Positions 1 through 9,166 of a DNA stretch of 64,000 bases are shown here, in pieces; the stretch's first letter is position 1, and each line of letters opens with the position of its first letter. This DNA comes from Acidiphilium acidophilum (GTDB lineage Bacteria; Pseudomonadota; Alphaproteobacteria; Acetobacterales; Acetobacteraceae): contig NZ_JAWXYB010000018.1 of assembly GCF_033842475.1 (NCBI RefSeq), forward strand, positions 1,409,501-1,473,500, in the 5' to 3' direction. The position numbers and the translations under genes were made by a program. The notes beneath the pieces are model-generated. The model was not told where the DNA came from, ran no database searches, and worked only from the letters and a program-made list of their open reading frames with translations.

Positions 1-1072
1 GCATGCCGATCCCGGATTTGATCAGAAATCCGCCGCTATCGATCAATAAGCCAACGGTCAATGTCACGATCCGAAGTGGATCTGCGGTCAGAACCCGCAA
101 TTGGGCGAGGGGGGCCGTCGTGGTGAACACCGCCCCGGCTTGCCCAGGCCAGAGCGGCCCGGGTTTGTAGGGGCCGAGCAGATACGGCATCAATGACACG
201 TGAGCCATCACGACGACCCAGATCAGGGGGGGGATGCCCCAGATCGCTATAAGGAACGCGCGCCGCCACCGGTGTGGTGCCGCCAGAGGTGTCAGCGCCA
301 TGAACAGCAGAAGACCGTAGGGTGGCTTGGAAGCGATCACCAGCATGAAGATCGGCAAAAACCACCAGCGCGTTTTAGGGTGCCGCACCGGATCAATTGT
401 TAGAATTGCCCCTGCGAGCGCACTGAGCGCGATCAGCAGACCATCCTGATTGAAGGACGCGCCCAGACTGAGCGCCATGGGCAGCGAGAGGGTCGCAAAG
501 ATCACCCCAGCCCCGAATCGCGCCACTCCGACCGCCAGCGCCCCGATCAGCACGTAAGCGAGCAGCATCCCTATTCGTCCGGAAAACAGCGCTGCCAGCG
601 GGCGTTGACCAAGGAGGCGACCTATCGCGATCCCGATCGTTCCGGGCAGATACAGAGCCGGAAAATACTGGACCGTATTGTAATCGATGTCGATGATTTG
701 ATTGCGCGTCCATGGCAGATCGGCTGTCCGCACGGCAGTGCCGGGATGGGCGCACGATGCGCCCATTTCACCGATCGACGCATTCAGCAATCCGTAATCG
801 ACGCGCACCGCCGGCACGGTCACAGTCGACTTGCCCGGCGGCGTGAACGGTACCCGCTGACCGAGCAACTGCCCATGCAGCAGCGCCGCAGCGCGCGCAA
901 TATGAGCTGGCTCGTCGGCAACCTGCCCGATCGGCGTGAGCACGGCCAACCGGAAACCTGTCACCATCGTAAGCACGACGAAAAGGGCGACCAGAATGAT
1001 CCGGTCGAGACGCAGAGCCCTTCGGCTGGGCTTCATTGGCTCACTGTGCGAGTGGAACGCTTGGCGAAACAT
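1..1072 (-). CDS. DUF2142-family polytopic membrane protein, partial
   Basis: The minus-strand frame is open from an ATG at 1072 to the window edge, so about 357 residues are visible and the C-terminus is missing. After one N-terminal membrane segment comes a VADEPAHIARAAALLHG stretch, resembling the DEPAH signature of DUF2142 proteins, then a soluble loop and LPGTIGIAIGRLLGQRPLA followed by several hydrophobic helices. The family is found in cell-envelope polysaccharide loci and is thought to resemble lipid-linked glycosyltransferases; the substrate is unknown. A second ATG at 1036 is possible. It is divergent from the YfhO-like gene, with about 100 bases between them. Family call from pattern recognition only. 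Confidence 0.7.
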   Translation of the reverse strand, partial: MFRQAFHSHSEPMKPSRRALRLDRIILVALFVVLTMVTGFRLAVLTPIGQVADEPAHIARAAALLHGQLLGQRVPFTPPGKSTVTVPAVRVDYGLLNASIGEMGASCAHPGTAVRTADLPWTRNQIIDIDYNTVQYFPALYLPGTIGIAIGRLLGQRPLAALFSGRIGMLLAYVLIGALAVGVARFGAGVIFATLSLPMALSLGASFNQDGLLIALSALAGAILTIDPVRHPKTRWWFLPIFMLVIASKPPYGLLLFMALTPLAAPHRWRRAFLIAIWGIPPLIWVVVMAHVSLMPYLLGPYKPGPLWPGQAGAVFTTTAPLAQLRVLTADPLRIVTLTVGLLIDSGGFLIKSGIGM

Positions 1073-1180
1073 TGCTCGCGCCACTTCCGGGACTTACTCA
1101 TTCCGTGCATATGACCATGACTGAAATGTTCTTGCTGCCAAGGGGTATAAAGTTTGAGGATTGACCTACGTGGGCCTCGA

Positions 1181-3889
1181 ATGTCGAGTATGTCTATGTT
1201 TTTCTCGACCCATCGCGCCACGCTGCTAAGCGTTCTCGTTCTAATCGTCGCACCTCTGCTAGGTCAATCGGCCTCCCTACTCACAGGCCTCAGCTCAAAT
1301 CCAATCTGGACAGTTTCGGGAGTCGTCTCGGGAGTTGGTCCGCAAATGGTCGCGGGCTGGCCCTTCGGTGATCCGAATGTCGGCTGGACCAACCAAGCCC
1401 TCGGCAAGCTGGCCGCGATCGATTGGCTCCATGGCCGCATTCCGTGGTGGAACCCATACTCCGGTATAGGCTTGCCTCTCGCCGGCGAAATGCAGCCCGC
1501 AGCGATGTTTCTGCCCTTCGTTCTCCTGTTGGCATTTCAGAATGGCATATTCTGGTTAGAACTGGTGTTGCAGAGCTTCGCCGGACTCATGACATTCGCA
1601 CTCCTTCGGCAAATGGGGTTCGGTAGGGCAACGTCGATCGTCGGAGCCTTGCTCTACGAATTCAACGGCACATTCCAAGCCGTTCCTGGCGAAACGATAC
1701 TGAACGTCATCCCGTTCCTGCCGTTGCTGTTGCTCGGAATTGAGCGTGCCCGCACCAGCGGAGACCATTCGGACTCCCGGAAAAATCCACGCGAGGGCCG
1801 GACAGCGATCGTTCTGATCGCCTGCGGCATCGGCGGTTCCATTCTGGGCGGGTTTCCCGAAGCCGCCTATATCGATGGATTGATGGCCCTCCTATGGGCA
1901 ACATTCCGGCTCTACGCCGATGCTGATCGACTAAGGTTCATTCGCCGGGTCGCTATCGGCGGTATCCTCGGCCTCTTTATCGCTGGCCCTCAAATTATCG
2001 CCTTCACCGATTTCGCGGCACTAACCGATATTTTTCAAACACACACTATCGGAAATGTATTTCTGAACATCCATGCTATGGCACAAATAATCGTGCCTCA
2101 CATTTATGGTCCACTCGGTACAAATCTCGGCAACAATCTTCTGCTACAAATTGCCGGCGGCACTGGCGGCTATGTCGGCGTCTTATCCTTGATCTTCGCC
2201 GCCTTCGGTGCCTTGACGATGCGTGACCGTCCCATTGCTGTATTGTTGGTAATTTGGATTCTACTCTCATTGGGCAAGATGTTCGGTTTCGAGCCCGTCA
2301 TGACGATGATGAACGCGCTTCCGTTCATGAAGGATACCGAGTTTTTCCGATATTCCTCTCCCGCATGGGAACTTGCGGCTGTGATTCTGATTGCGGGGGG
2401 ACTCGATAATCCGACCCCTCAGATCCGGACCTACCTCGTGGCGGTCGTTGCCGGACTGTTTCTCATCGGACTTTGTGTGGCGCTGGCGTGGCCGTGGTTG
2501 CCGATCTGGCACTGGTCGTCGGTCAATCTCGCCTACATGATCCGGTGGATTGTAATGGCGACGGCTTTTCAACTCGCCGCGATCGCGTTCACGACATTCA
2601 TCTGGCTGCGCATCGCGGGCCCGCGACGCCAAGCGCTGCTTGGTGGAACACTCGTGGTTTACACGATGGCTATGATGATGCTGCCCCAGTTATCCGGACA
2701 GCCCCCCGGAAAAATCGACTGGCCCGCAATCAAATTCCTGAAATCCCATCTGGGTCTTCAGCGCTTTTACACAGTCGGTCCCATCCAACCGAATTACAGC
2801 GCCTATTTCGAAATCGCCAACATCAATCACAATTATCTGCCGGTCGCACTCAACTGGAGTCGATACGTGGAGACGCATCTGTTCCCGTCTGCGGCAAGTC
2901 AGAACGGCGGTATCTTTTGGGCACCGTTTCCCCCCATGAAAGTAGGAACAGCTATTGCCGATCTGCATCGCTTCGCGACCTCCTACCAGTTTCTCGGCGT
3001 GCGCTATGTCGTGGCAGATCCCGGGCAGCAGATGTCGCCCTCACTTACCCTGCCGTCGGAAGCGGGACAGCGTAGCCCCGAACGGCTCTATCGTGGCGAC
3101 GGCCTGACCTGGCACCTCGTTGCTCCAGCAGCGTTCTCGCATCTCGGTACGATCACGCGGATCAGCTTTTTCCAAGGCAATTATGGCAACACGGCAAGCG
3201 GCGTTCTGGCAACGACCGTGTGCGCCGATGACGCATGCAGTTCCGGCCAGCGCAATCTTTCGCAATCCGCCGACAACAGCATGTTCCGAATCCCGCTAAA
3301 CCCGCCGCTCGTTATCAAACCGGGCGACCAACTCACCATCACCGTCACCCACACGAGCGGCAACCACCCCGATGCGCTCTGGCTCCCGCCCGCTCCGCCG
3401 GGCAAGACGACCCTGACGACAAATAGCGGCGAGATCTTACCCGATCGCAGCCTACTGGTAAGCTTCGATACCCAATCGAATCAAACCGGCTTCCAGCGTG
3501 TCTACCGCGACAAGCTGATGTCCATCTGGGAACAGCACGGTGCCGATCCCTACTACACCACCAGCGGATCATCCTGTTCCCTGCAGGATCAACGACGGAA
3601 TGCCCTCGTCGCCACCTGCACCGGCGCAGCCCGGCTGGTTCGCCGGGAGTTATTCATGCCCGGCTGGCACGCGACGGTGAACGCCCATCAGGTCGCCATC
3701 ACGCCCGATCACGGCATCGTCCAGTCGATCGACCTGAAGCAGGGCCGCAACCGCATCGCGTTCCATTTCACCCCGCCATTCGAGCCGGTCGCCTGGATTT
3801 TGTTCTGGTTCAGCGTGGCAAGTCTGGTCTGGCTGATCGTCCCACGCCGTGCTGCTGGCAGCAAAACCGGACCCGCTACACCTTGTTAG
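1181..3889 (+). CDS. YfhO-like polytopic membrane protein
   Basis: About 902 residues. An N-terminal signal anchor is followed by an extracytoplasmic loop with a PWWNPYSGIGLPLAGEMQ motif typical of YfhO-type proteins, about ten hydrophobic segments up to residue ~510, then a large soluble domain, a PGWHATVNAHQV segment and a final membrane helix. YfhO proteins are GT-C-like membrane enzymes linked to glycosylation of surface polymers (LTA glycosylation in Firmicutes); the role here is inferred. Start is uncertain: ATGs at 1181, 1190 and 1196, and an in-frame TTG at 1154 preceded by AAGGGG. The 3' end overlaps the convergent interrupted gene by 14 bases. Confidence 0.65.
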   Translation: MSSMSMFFSTHRATLLSVLVLIVAPLLGQSASLLTGLSSNPIWTVSGVVSGVGPQMVAGWPFGDPNVGWTNQALGKLAAIDWLHGRIPWWNPYSGIGLPLAGEMQPAAMFLPFVLLLAFQNGIFWLELVLQSFAGLMTFALLRQMGFGRATSIVGALLYEFNGTFQAVPGETILNVIPFLPLLLLGIERARTSGDHSDSRKNPREGRTAIVLIACGIGGSILGGFPEAAYIDGLMALLWATFRLYADADRLRFIRRVAIGGILGLFIAGPQIIAFTDFAALTDIFQTHTIGNVFLNIHAMAQIIVPHIYGPLGTNLGNNLLLQIAGGTGGYVGVLSLIFAAFGALTMRDRPIAVLLVIWILLSLGKMFGFEPVMTMMNALPFMKDTEFFRYSSPAWELAAVILIAGGLDNPTPQIRTYLVAVVAGLFLIGLCVALAWPWLPIWHWSSVNLAYMIRWIVMATAFQLAAIAFTTFIWLRIAGPRRQALLGGTLVVYTMAMMMLPQLSGQPPGKIDWPAIKFLKSHLGLQRFYTVGPIQPNYSAYFEIANINHNYLPVALNWSRYVETHLFPSAASQNGGIFWAPFPPMKVGTAIADLHRFATSYQFLGVRYVVADPGQQMSPSLTLPSEAGQRSPERLYRGDGLTWHLVAPAAFSHLGTITRISFFQGNYGNTASGVLATTVCADDACSSGQRNLSQSADNSMFRIPLNPPLVIKPGDQLTITVTHTSGNHPDALWLPPAPPGKTTLTTNSGEILPDRSLLVSFDTQSNQTGFQRVYRDKLMSIWEQHGADPYYTTSGSSCSLQDQRRNALVATCTGAARLVRRELFMPGWHATVNAHQVAITPDHGIVQSIDLKQGRNRIAFHFTPPFEPVAWILFWFSVASLVWLIVPRRAAGSKTGPATPC

Positions 3890-4146
3890 GATGCTGGATA
3901 CTCCACGTCCCCGCCCGCAGATTGACCTTCCACGGTGCGTTCGGCCAGATCAACAGGAAATGTCGGGGATCCTTGCGCCATAGCGCCACCTGAGCTGGCC
4001 ATGCCGGCCCCTCGGCGAAAAACAGCACGTCGCTGCGAAAATCGATCACGCCGATCGCGAACAGCAACACCGTCGCTGCGACGAACCCGCGCCGCAATCC
4101 GCCTTGCGCCAGCACCGCCACTCCAAGAACCGACAGCGAATCGAGA

Positions 4147-4155
4147 ACCTCAGGG
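4147..4155. repeat. Target-site duplication, left copy (IS4 element)
   Basis: ACCTCAGGG directly before the left terminal repeat; the same nine bases follow the right end at 5525-5533. Confidence 0.85.
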
Positions 4156-4172
4156 CTCATTGATCCCCTCAT
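4156..4172 (+). repeat. Left inverted repeat of IS4 element
   Basis: CTCATTGATCCCCTCAT. It matches the right end in its first four bases and in the block TCCCCTCAT, with four mismatches between. Confidence 0.75.
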
Positions 4173-4344
4173 ATTGATTCCGCAATTATCGCTTAAAGAG
4201 AATCGAGAGCGCCGGGTTGGATTTTCGGAAGGAATCGGGATCGGTTGATCCAGGTTCTTTTCGTTCGAATTTTGTGGCTGCCCTTGTTCCTCGGTGCACG
4301 ATTCCAAGGTTGCCCGGCAATCAGTCTGGTTTCTGGAGGATCGG

Positions 4345-5505
4345 ATGGCTGCCAGGAGGAGACCCATGTCGTTTGACGATGTTCAGCGCTTTCTGGAAGG
4401 TTTGCTGGGGGAGGACCTGCATGCCAAGCGGATCCTGTCCCTGGCAGGAGCAACACTGGGGGTCATCGAGACCGCATCGCTGGCGATTGGCGCGATTGGC
4501 CAGGGGCTGGCTCTGGCACGTGGGCGACTGACCAAGCATGCGATCAAGCAGGTCGATCGCATGCTCTCGAACCCCGGGATTGACCTGGACGTCGTGCTGC
4601 GGCGGTGGGTATCATTCGTGATCGGGACGCGTGAGCGTTTCGTTGTCGCGATGGATTGGACCGAATTCGACGCCGATGGTCAGGCGACGCTGATGCTCTC
4701 GCTGCTGAGTTCGCACGGTCGCGCGACGCCGCTGATCTGGCATACGGTTGATAAGGCCAATCTGAAGAACCGGCGCAATGAAGAGGAATACCGCTTGCTG
4801 GTCGCGCTGGCGGAAATCGTGCCGGCCGAAACAAGCGTCTGCATCGTCGCCGATCGTGGGTTCGGCGATCATAAGCTCTACCGGGTGCTGACGGAGGAGT
4901 TGAAGTTCGACTACGTGATCCGCTTTCGCGGCAATATCCTGGTTACCGCGGCGAGCGGTGAGGCCAGACCAGCCGCTGAGTGGGTGATGGCCGCCGGACG
5001 CGCCAGAACACTCCGCGCAGCCGCCGTCACCGCGGAACGGTTCACCGTCGGCACGGTGGTTTGCGTGCGGGACAAAGGTATGAAGGAACCGTGGTGCCTG
5101 GCCGCGAGCACCACCGATGATACCGCGCGCCAACTGATCAATCTCTACGCGAAACGCTGGACCATTGAACCGGGTTTCCGCGACACCAAAAATTTACGCT
5201 TCGGCATGGGGATGGGCGCCCTCCACGTCAGCACCCCGGAGCGGCGCGATCGCCTGTGGCTGCTCAATGCCTTCGCTGTCGCCCTGCTCACTCTGCTCGG
5301 TGCCACCGGAGAAGCTCTCGGCTACGACAGGCACCTCAAATCCAATACCTCAAAGCGGCGGACCCACTCGCTCTTTCGGCAAGGATGCATGCTCTACGAG
5401 CTCATCCCCAATATGCCAGAGCATCGTCTCCGCCCATTGATCGAAAACTTCGCCCAAAACCTCGCTCAACAGTCAGTTTTCAACGAAACCTTCGGTACGA
5501 TATAG
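4345..5505 (+). CDS. IS4-family transposase
   Basis: Catalyses cut-and-paste movement of the surrounding element. The 386-residue protein has DDE residues at D104 (VAMDWTEFD), D170 (VADRGFGD) and E275, the last inside a complete Y-x2-R-x3-E-x6-K motif (YAKRWTIEPGFRDTK), diagnostic of IS4 transposases. Starts: ATG 4345 is preceded by GGAGGA four bases upstream; ATG 4366, seven codons in, has an equally good AGGAGGA; an upstream in-frame GTG at 4294 lacks such a site. No frameshift or stop is seen, so it looks functional. Confidence 0.92.
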   Translation: MAARRRPMSFDDVQRFLEGLLGEDLHAKRILSLAGATLGVIETASLAIGAIGQGLALARGRLTKHAIKQVDRMLSNPGIDLDVVLRRWVSFVIGTRERFVVAMDWTEFDADGQATLMLSLLSSHGRATPLIWHTVDKANLKNRRNEEEYRLLVALAEIVPAETSVCIVADRGFGDHKLYRVLTEELKFDYVIRFRGNILVTAASGEARPAAEWVMAAGRARTLRAAAVTAERFTVGTVVCVRDKGMKEPWCLAASTTDDTARQLINLYAKRWTIEPGFRDTKNLRFGMGMGALHVSTPERRDRLWLLNAFAVALLTLLGATGEALGYDRHLKSNTSKRRTHSLFRQGCMLYELIPNMPEHRLRPLIENFAQNLAQQSVFNETFGTI

Positions 5506-5507
5506 GA

Positions 5508-5524
5508 ATGAGGGGAGTCGTGAG
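5508..5524 (-). repeat. Right inverted repeat of IS4 element
   Basis: Read on the minus strand: CTCACGACTCCCCTCAT. It lies just after the transposase stop codon. Confidence 0.75.
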
Positions 5525-5533
5525 ACCTCAGGG
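5525..5533. repeat. Target-site duplication, right copy (IS4 element)
   Basis: ACCTCAGGG, identical to 4147-4155. Confidence 0.85.
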
Positions 5534-6658
5534 GCAAACCCGTAGCGCCCGCCGGACAGCAAGTGCATGAACCCGATGAACGACCCCGCCCAGGCCTCGT
5601 AAAACGACACCAGCACGAACACGAGGCCAGCCGCGAACAACCGCAACAGCACAACACTCCTGGTCCGGAAAATCCCCCAGCCGATCACACCGTAAAATGC
5701 CACGAAAATCAGCGGCCCCGCCCATAACCACGCACCGGCGTGATGAACCGCATGCAGATAGGCCGCGAAATCCCGCGCGAGGACGAGGCCGAGCATCTGC
5801 AACACCACCACATGCAGGCTGATCACCGAAAGCAATTCTCCCGGGCCGAAATGGCTGCCCCGCTCTGCCAGCGGATAGAGCAGGAACACCGTCAGCTGGA
5901 TACAGAACCCGGCGAACACGATCGCCGCCTCGACCATGACGATACGCTGCCGCCCGATCACCGCCGCAATCACGAAGAGCGGCATCAGAAAACTGGTCGC
6001 CGGCCCGGAAATCACCGCGAACGCCAGGATCGCGCAATCCAGCACGGCAAATGCCACCCGCCGGGGCGGTGCCGCGTAAATCAGCGCCGCTGCCAGCGCC
6101 AGATGAAACTGGCTGGTGATCGTGTTCAGCCAGACCTCGCCGGTCACCGGCGGAATGGCACAGAACAGCACCGCAACCACCGTCGCGATCACCGACCGCC
6201 GCCACGGAAATTCATGGGTCACGATCACGTAAACCGGCAGGCACTGGATCAGCAGGGCAAAGGCGATCGTCACCATCGGGGCATGCAGCACCCCGCCCCA
6301 TTTCAGCGCGAGCCACGTGCCGAACCCCGCCGCGAAGTTCCAGTACCCTGCATCCGCCGCCACCGTGAACCACGTGACATACCAGGGCCGATGCCACGCC
6401 GAGCTGAAATACACCGTGCCTTCCTCGGCCCAGAACCGCCCGCCATGCATCTCGATCGAGGGAATCCGCGCCAGCACCACGGCGGCAAATGCCACCACGA
6501 GCAGAACGCTCAGGACCCGGCGCGCAACATCGTTCCTGATCCCATCCATCGCCCCGTCTCCTCCGGCTCGTCCCACTGCCCTGCGGGACTTCCGCCTGCG
6601 ATGTCAAATCCCGCCACAGCCGCTTCCAAACCCGCCCCGATCGGCCTAACCTCGCCAC

Positions 6659-8029
6659 ATGGAAACGGCTCTCACCATCACCACCGCCCAATCCCTGTTC
6701 GGCGACCGGCTCAGCCTCAATCACGCGATCCGCGAAACCCACGCCCATGGCGAAGCCAACGCCGCGACCACCCTGCCCGATGCGGTGATTTTTCCCGAAA
6801 CCACCGCCGAGATCGCCCAGCTCCTCGCCCTCTGCCACGAGAACCGCACCCCGGTCACCGCCTTCGGCGCGGGCACCTCGCTCGAAGGTCACGTCACCCC
6901 GGTCGCCGGTGGCATCAGCCTCGATCTCAGCCGGATGAACCGAATTCTCGCGGTCAACGATGCCGATCTCGATGGCCGGGTGGAAGCCGGGGTCACCCGC
7001 AAACAACTCAACACCTACCTGCGCGACCACGGGCTGTTCTTTCCGGTCGATCCCGGCGCGGACTGCACCATCGGCGGCATGTGCGCGACCCGCGCCTCCG
7101 GCACCAATGCGGTCCGCTACGGCACCATCCGCGACAACGTCCTCGGCCTGCGCGCCGTCCTCGCCGACGGCACCATCGTCGATACCGGCGGCCGCGTCCG
7201 TAAATCCTCGACCGGCTACGACCTCACCCGCCTGCTGATCGGCTCGGAGGGAACGCTCGGCATCATCACCGAAATCCAGCTCCGCCTCTACGGCATTCCC
7301 GAGGCCATCGGTGCCGCCGTCTGCGGCTTTCAGAGCGAACGTGGCGCGATCGATGCGGTCATCGAGATCATGCAGACCGGCATCCCCCTCGCGCGCATCG
7401 AATACGCCGACCCCGCCCAGATGGCCGCCTCCATCGCCTACTCGAAACTCGACCTCGCCGCCCGCCCCACCTTGCTGCTGGAGTTTCACGGCACCGAAGC
7501 CAGCGTCGCCGAACAGGCCGCCATGGCCGAAGCGATCGCCGCCACCCATGGCGGCCAGGGCTTCGCTTTCGCGACCGAAACCGAAGCTCGCACCAAACTC
7601 TGGCAAGCCCGTCACGACGCCTACTGGGCCGCCCGCGCCGCCTATCCCGGCCACGGCGCCTTTTCGACCGACACGATCGTCCCGATCTCCAACCTCGCCG
7701 AAGCCATGGCTGAGGCCCGGCAATCCGTCACCCGCTCAGGCCTGCATGCCTGCATCGTCGGCCATGTCGGCGATGGCAATTTCCACGTCCTGATCCTCTA
7801 CCCCGACACGCCGGAAGGTGCTGCCCGCGCCTGGGCGCTCGACCGTGAAATCGTCGGCCAGGCCCTTGCGCTAGGTGGTGCCGCCAGCGGCGAGCACGGC
7901 GTCGGCATCGGCAAACGCGAATTCCTCACCCGCGAACACGGGGCTTCGGCCCTCGCCATGATGCGCACGATCAAATCCGCCCTCGACCCGCGCGGTATCC
8001 TCAACCCCGGCAAGCTCTTCCTCGACTGA
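6659..8029 (+). CDS. FAD-binding oxidase, D-lactate dehydrogenase (cytochrome)/GlcD type
   Basis: 456 residues. An N-terminal FAD-binding PCMH domain (about residues 35-215) shows PVTAFGAGTSLEGH, DPGADCTIGGMCATRASG and LIGSEGTLGIITE, and a C-terminal FAD-oxidase domain contains GHVGDGNFH and SGEHGVGIGK, the conserved His-rich motifs of the D-lactate/glycolate dehydrogenase family. These enzymes oxidise D-2-hydroxy acids and pass electrons to cytochrome c or quinones. The length fits the LDHD group. D-lactate versus glycolate cannot be decided, but no glcE/glcF partner is adjacent, which favours a one-subunit D-lactate type. The stop abuts the convergent tonB stop (TGATCA). Confidence 0.85.
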   Translation: METALTITTAQSLFGDRLSLNHAIRETHAHGEANAATTLPDAVIFPETTAEIAQLLALCHENRTPVTAFGAGTSLEGHVTPVAGGISLDLSRMNRILAVNDADLDGRVEAGVTRKQLNTYLRDHGLFFPVDPGADCTIGGMCATRASGTNAVRYGTIRDNVLGLRAVLADGTIVDTGGRVRKSSTGYDLTRLLIGSEGTLGIITEIQLRLYGIPEAIGAAVCGFQSERGAIDAVIEIMQTGIPLARIEYADPAQMAASIAYSKLDLAARPTLLLEFHGTEASVAEQAAMAEAIAATHGGQGFAFATETEARTKLWQARHDAYWAARAAYPGHGAFSTDTIVPISNLAEAMAEARQSVTRSGLHACIVGHVGDGNFHVLILYPDTPEGAARAWALDREIVGQALALGGAASGEHGVGIGKREFLTREHGASALAMMRTIKSALDPRGILNPGKLFLD

Positions 8030-8752
8030 TCAGCCGCCGCTGAGCCTGACCGCGAGCCGGAACACCATCGGATGATGCGGCATCGCCGCGGCAAACGGCG
8101 GAAACCGCGTCGCCCGCACCGAAGCCACCGCCGCCCGGTCGATCGGCGGCGCGCCAGACGAGCGCAGCACCGAGACGCCCATCAGCGCCCCGCTCGGCGC
8201 GATCGTGATCGCCACCACGGTCACTCCGCGCAGGTGCATCATGCTCACCATCTCGGGCACCCGCAGATCCGCCTGCACCGATGAATGGACCAGCGCCGCA
8301 TAACGCGCTGTCGCGGTCTCCACCTCGGCGGCCGATACCACCGGCGCGGGCGGCGGCGGTTGCGGTCGTGGCGGCACGATAGCCGGCGCGGGCTTGACCG
8401 GATGCGGACGGGGGATCGGGCGCGCAACGTGTCGTGGCACCGGCCTCGGCGGCGGTGGCGGCATCGGTCGGGGTGGCGCGACCGGCAGAGGCGGTGGCGG
8501 CAGCGCCTTCGGTGGCGGCGGCACTGGTTTGGGCGGCGGCGGCAACGGCTTCGGCAGCGGTTTCGGTGCCAGCATCTGGATTTTCATGATCCGTGGCCGA
8601 TGATCCGCGACCGGCCCGGCCCGATCGGCAAAATGCACGACCCCCAATACCGCCACCGCCTCCAAAACCAGGGCCGCGAGCAGCGCGAACCCGAACCGGT
8701 CCGGCTGCTGATACGGCGGCACATAACGTTCGACCGCCCCCATGCCCGACAT
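8030..8752 (-). CDS. tonB: TonB energy transducer
   Basis: 240 residues. One N-terminal membrane helix (about residues 21-42, FALLAALVLEAVAVLGVVHF) anchors it in the inner membrane. A proline-rich spacer of PPPPKP-type repeats (about 60-130) spans the periplasm, and a C-terminal TonB domain (about 150-240) contains GVTVVAITIAPSGALMGVSV and SGAPPIDRAAVASVR. It delivers energy from ExbB-ExbD to outer-membrane receptors. Its ATG overlaps the exbD stop by one base (TGATG), so the two genes are translationally coupled. Confidence 0.93.
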   Translation of the reverse strand: MSGMGAVERYVPPYQQPDRFGFALLAALVLEAVAVLGVVHFADRAGPVADHRPRIMKIQMLAPKPLPKPLPPPPKPVPPPPKALPPPPLPVAPPRPMPPPPPRPVPRHVARPIPRPHPVKPAPAIVPPRPQPPPPAPVVSAAEVETATARYAALVHSSVQADLRVPEMVSMMHLRGVTVVAITIAPSGALMGVSVLRSSGAPPIDRAAVASVRATRFPPFAAAMPHHPMVFRLAVRLSGG

Positions 8753-9162
8753 CAGTGCGCCCCCGCCACCGGCTGAGCCGCGATCCCGATATCGCTCACC
8801 CCGGCCTTGCGCGCCGCATCCATCACCGTCACGAAATGCTGGAACGCAACCTGCTTCGAGGCCGCTATGGTCACCCGCGTGCGCGCCGTGTCGCCATCGG
8901 CCTTGAACAGCGCGGTCAGTTGCGCCGGGGTCAACACCTCGTCCTTCACCTTCACTGTGCCATCCTTGAGAATGTTCACTGTGAATTTCGGATGCTTCAA
9001 ATGTGCGGTCTCGCTCGATGTCGGCAGGTGCAGCGAAACCCCGGCATCCGGGATCATCTGCAGCGTCACGATAATGAAAAACACCAGCAGAAACAGCATC
9101 ACGTCGATCATCGGAATAATCTCGACCCGTGCCTTGCGCGCCTCGAAATAACGAAGTTTCAT
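8752..9162 (-). CDS. exbD: ExbD/TolR-family biopolymer transport protein
   Basis: 136 residues. A short cytoplasmic N-terminus, one membrane helix with the conserved aspartate in IIPMIDVMLFLLVFF, then a periplasmic domain. This Asp is the proton-carrying residue of ExbD/TolR/MotB proteins. The start MKLRYFEARK at 9162 lies four bases after the exbB stop; an upstream in-frame GTG would overlap exbB and is less likely. Works with ExbB and TonB. Confidence 0.93.
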   Translation of the reverse strand: MKLRYFEARKARVEIIPMIDVMLFLLVFFIIVTLQMIPDAGVSLHLPTSSETAHLKHPKFTVNILKDGTVKVKDEVLTPAQLTALFKADGDTARTRVTIAASKQVAFQHFVTVMDAARKAGVSDIGIAAQPVAGAH

Positions 9163-9166
9163 TGGC

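Larger units (their letters stand above)
4156..5524 (+). mobile_element. IS4-family insertion sequence, 1369 bp
   Basis: Bounded by imperfect inverted repeats (CTCATTGATCCCCTCAT at the left, CTCACGACTCCCCTCAT read inward from the right, 13 of 17 matching) and by a perfect 9-base direct duplication ACCTCAGGG. It carries one transposase gene with a DDE/YREK signature. The intact ends, intact transposase and clean restoration of the target gene point to a recent, probably still mobile copy. Confidence 0.88.
3876..6549 (-). pseudogene. Polytopic membrane protein gene split by an IS4-family element
   Basis: Two in-frame pieces, 6549-5525 (N-terminal, about 341 residues) and 4155-3876 (C-terminal), flank an IS. 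Joining them with one copy of the 9-base duplication gives 1296 bases, exactly 432 codons, reading APEVLDSLSV across the junction. The reconstructed 431-residue protein has about ten hydrophobic segments and a GGRFWAEEGTVYF motif after the first helix, as in uncharacterised GT-like membrane proteins. ATG at 6549 follows GGAGGAGACGGGGCG. As it stands the N-terminal piece reads about 16 residues into the IS. The two neighbouring membrane proteins suggest a shared envelope role. Function not recognised. Confidence 0.8.

Noticed and set aside
4156-4367. Start of the 163-codon minus-strand frame as a real gene
   Set aside because: Its N-terminal half lies inside the IS; only the C-terminal part belongs to the interrupted gene.
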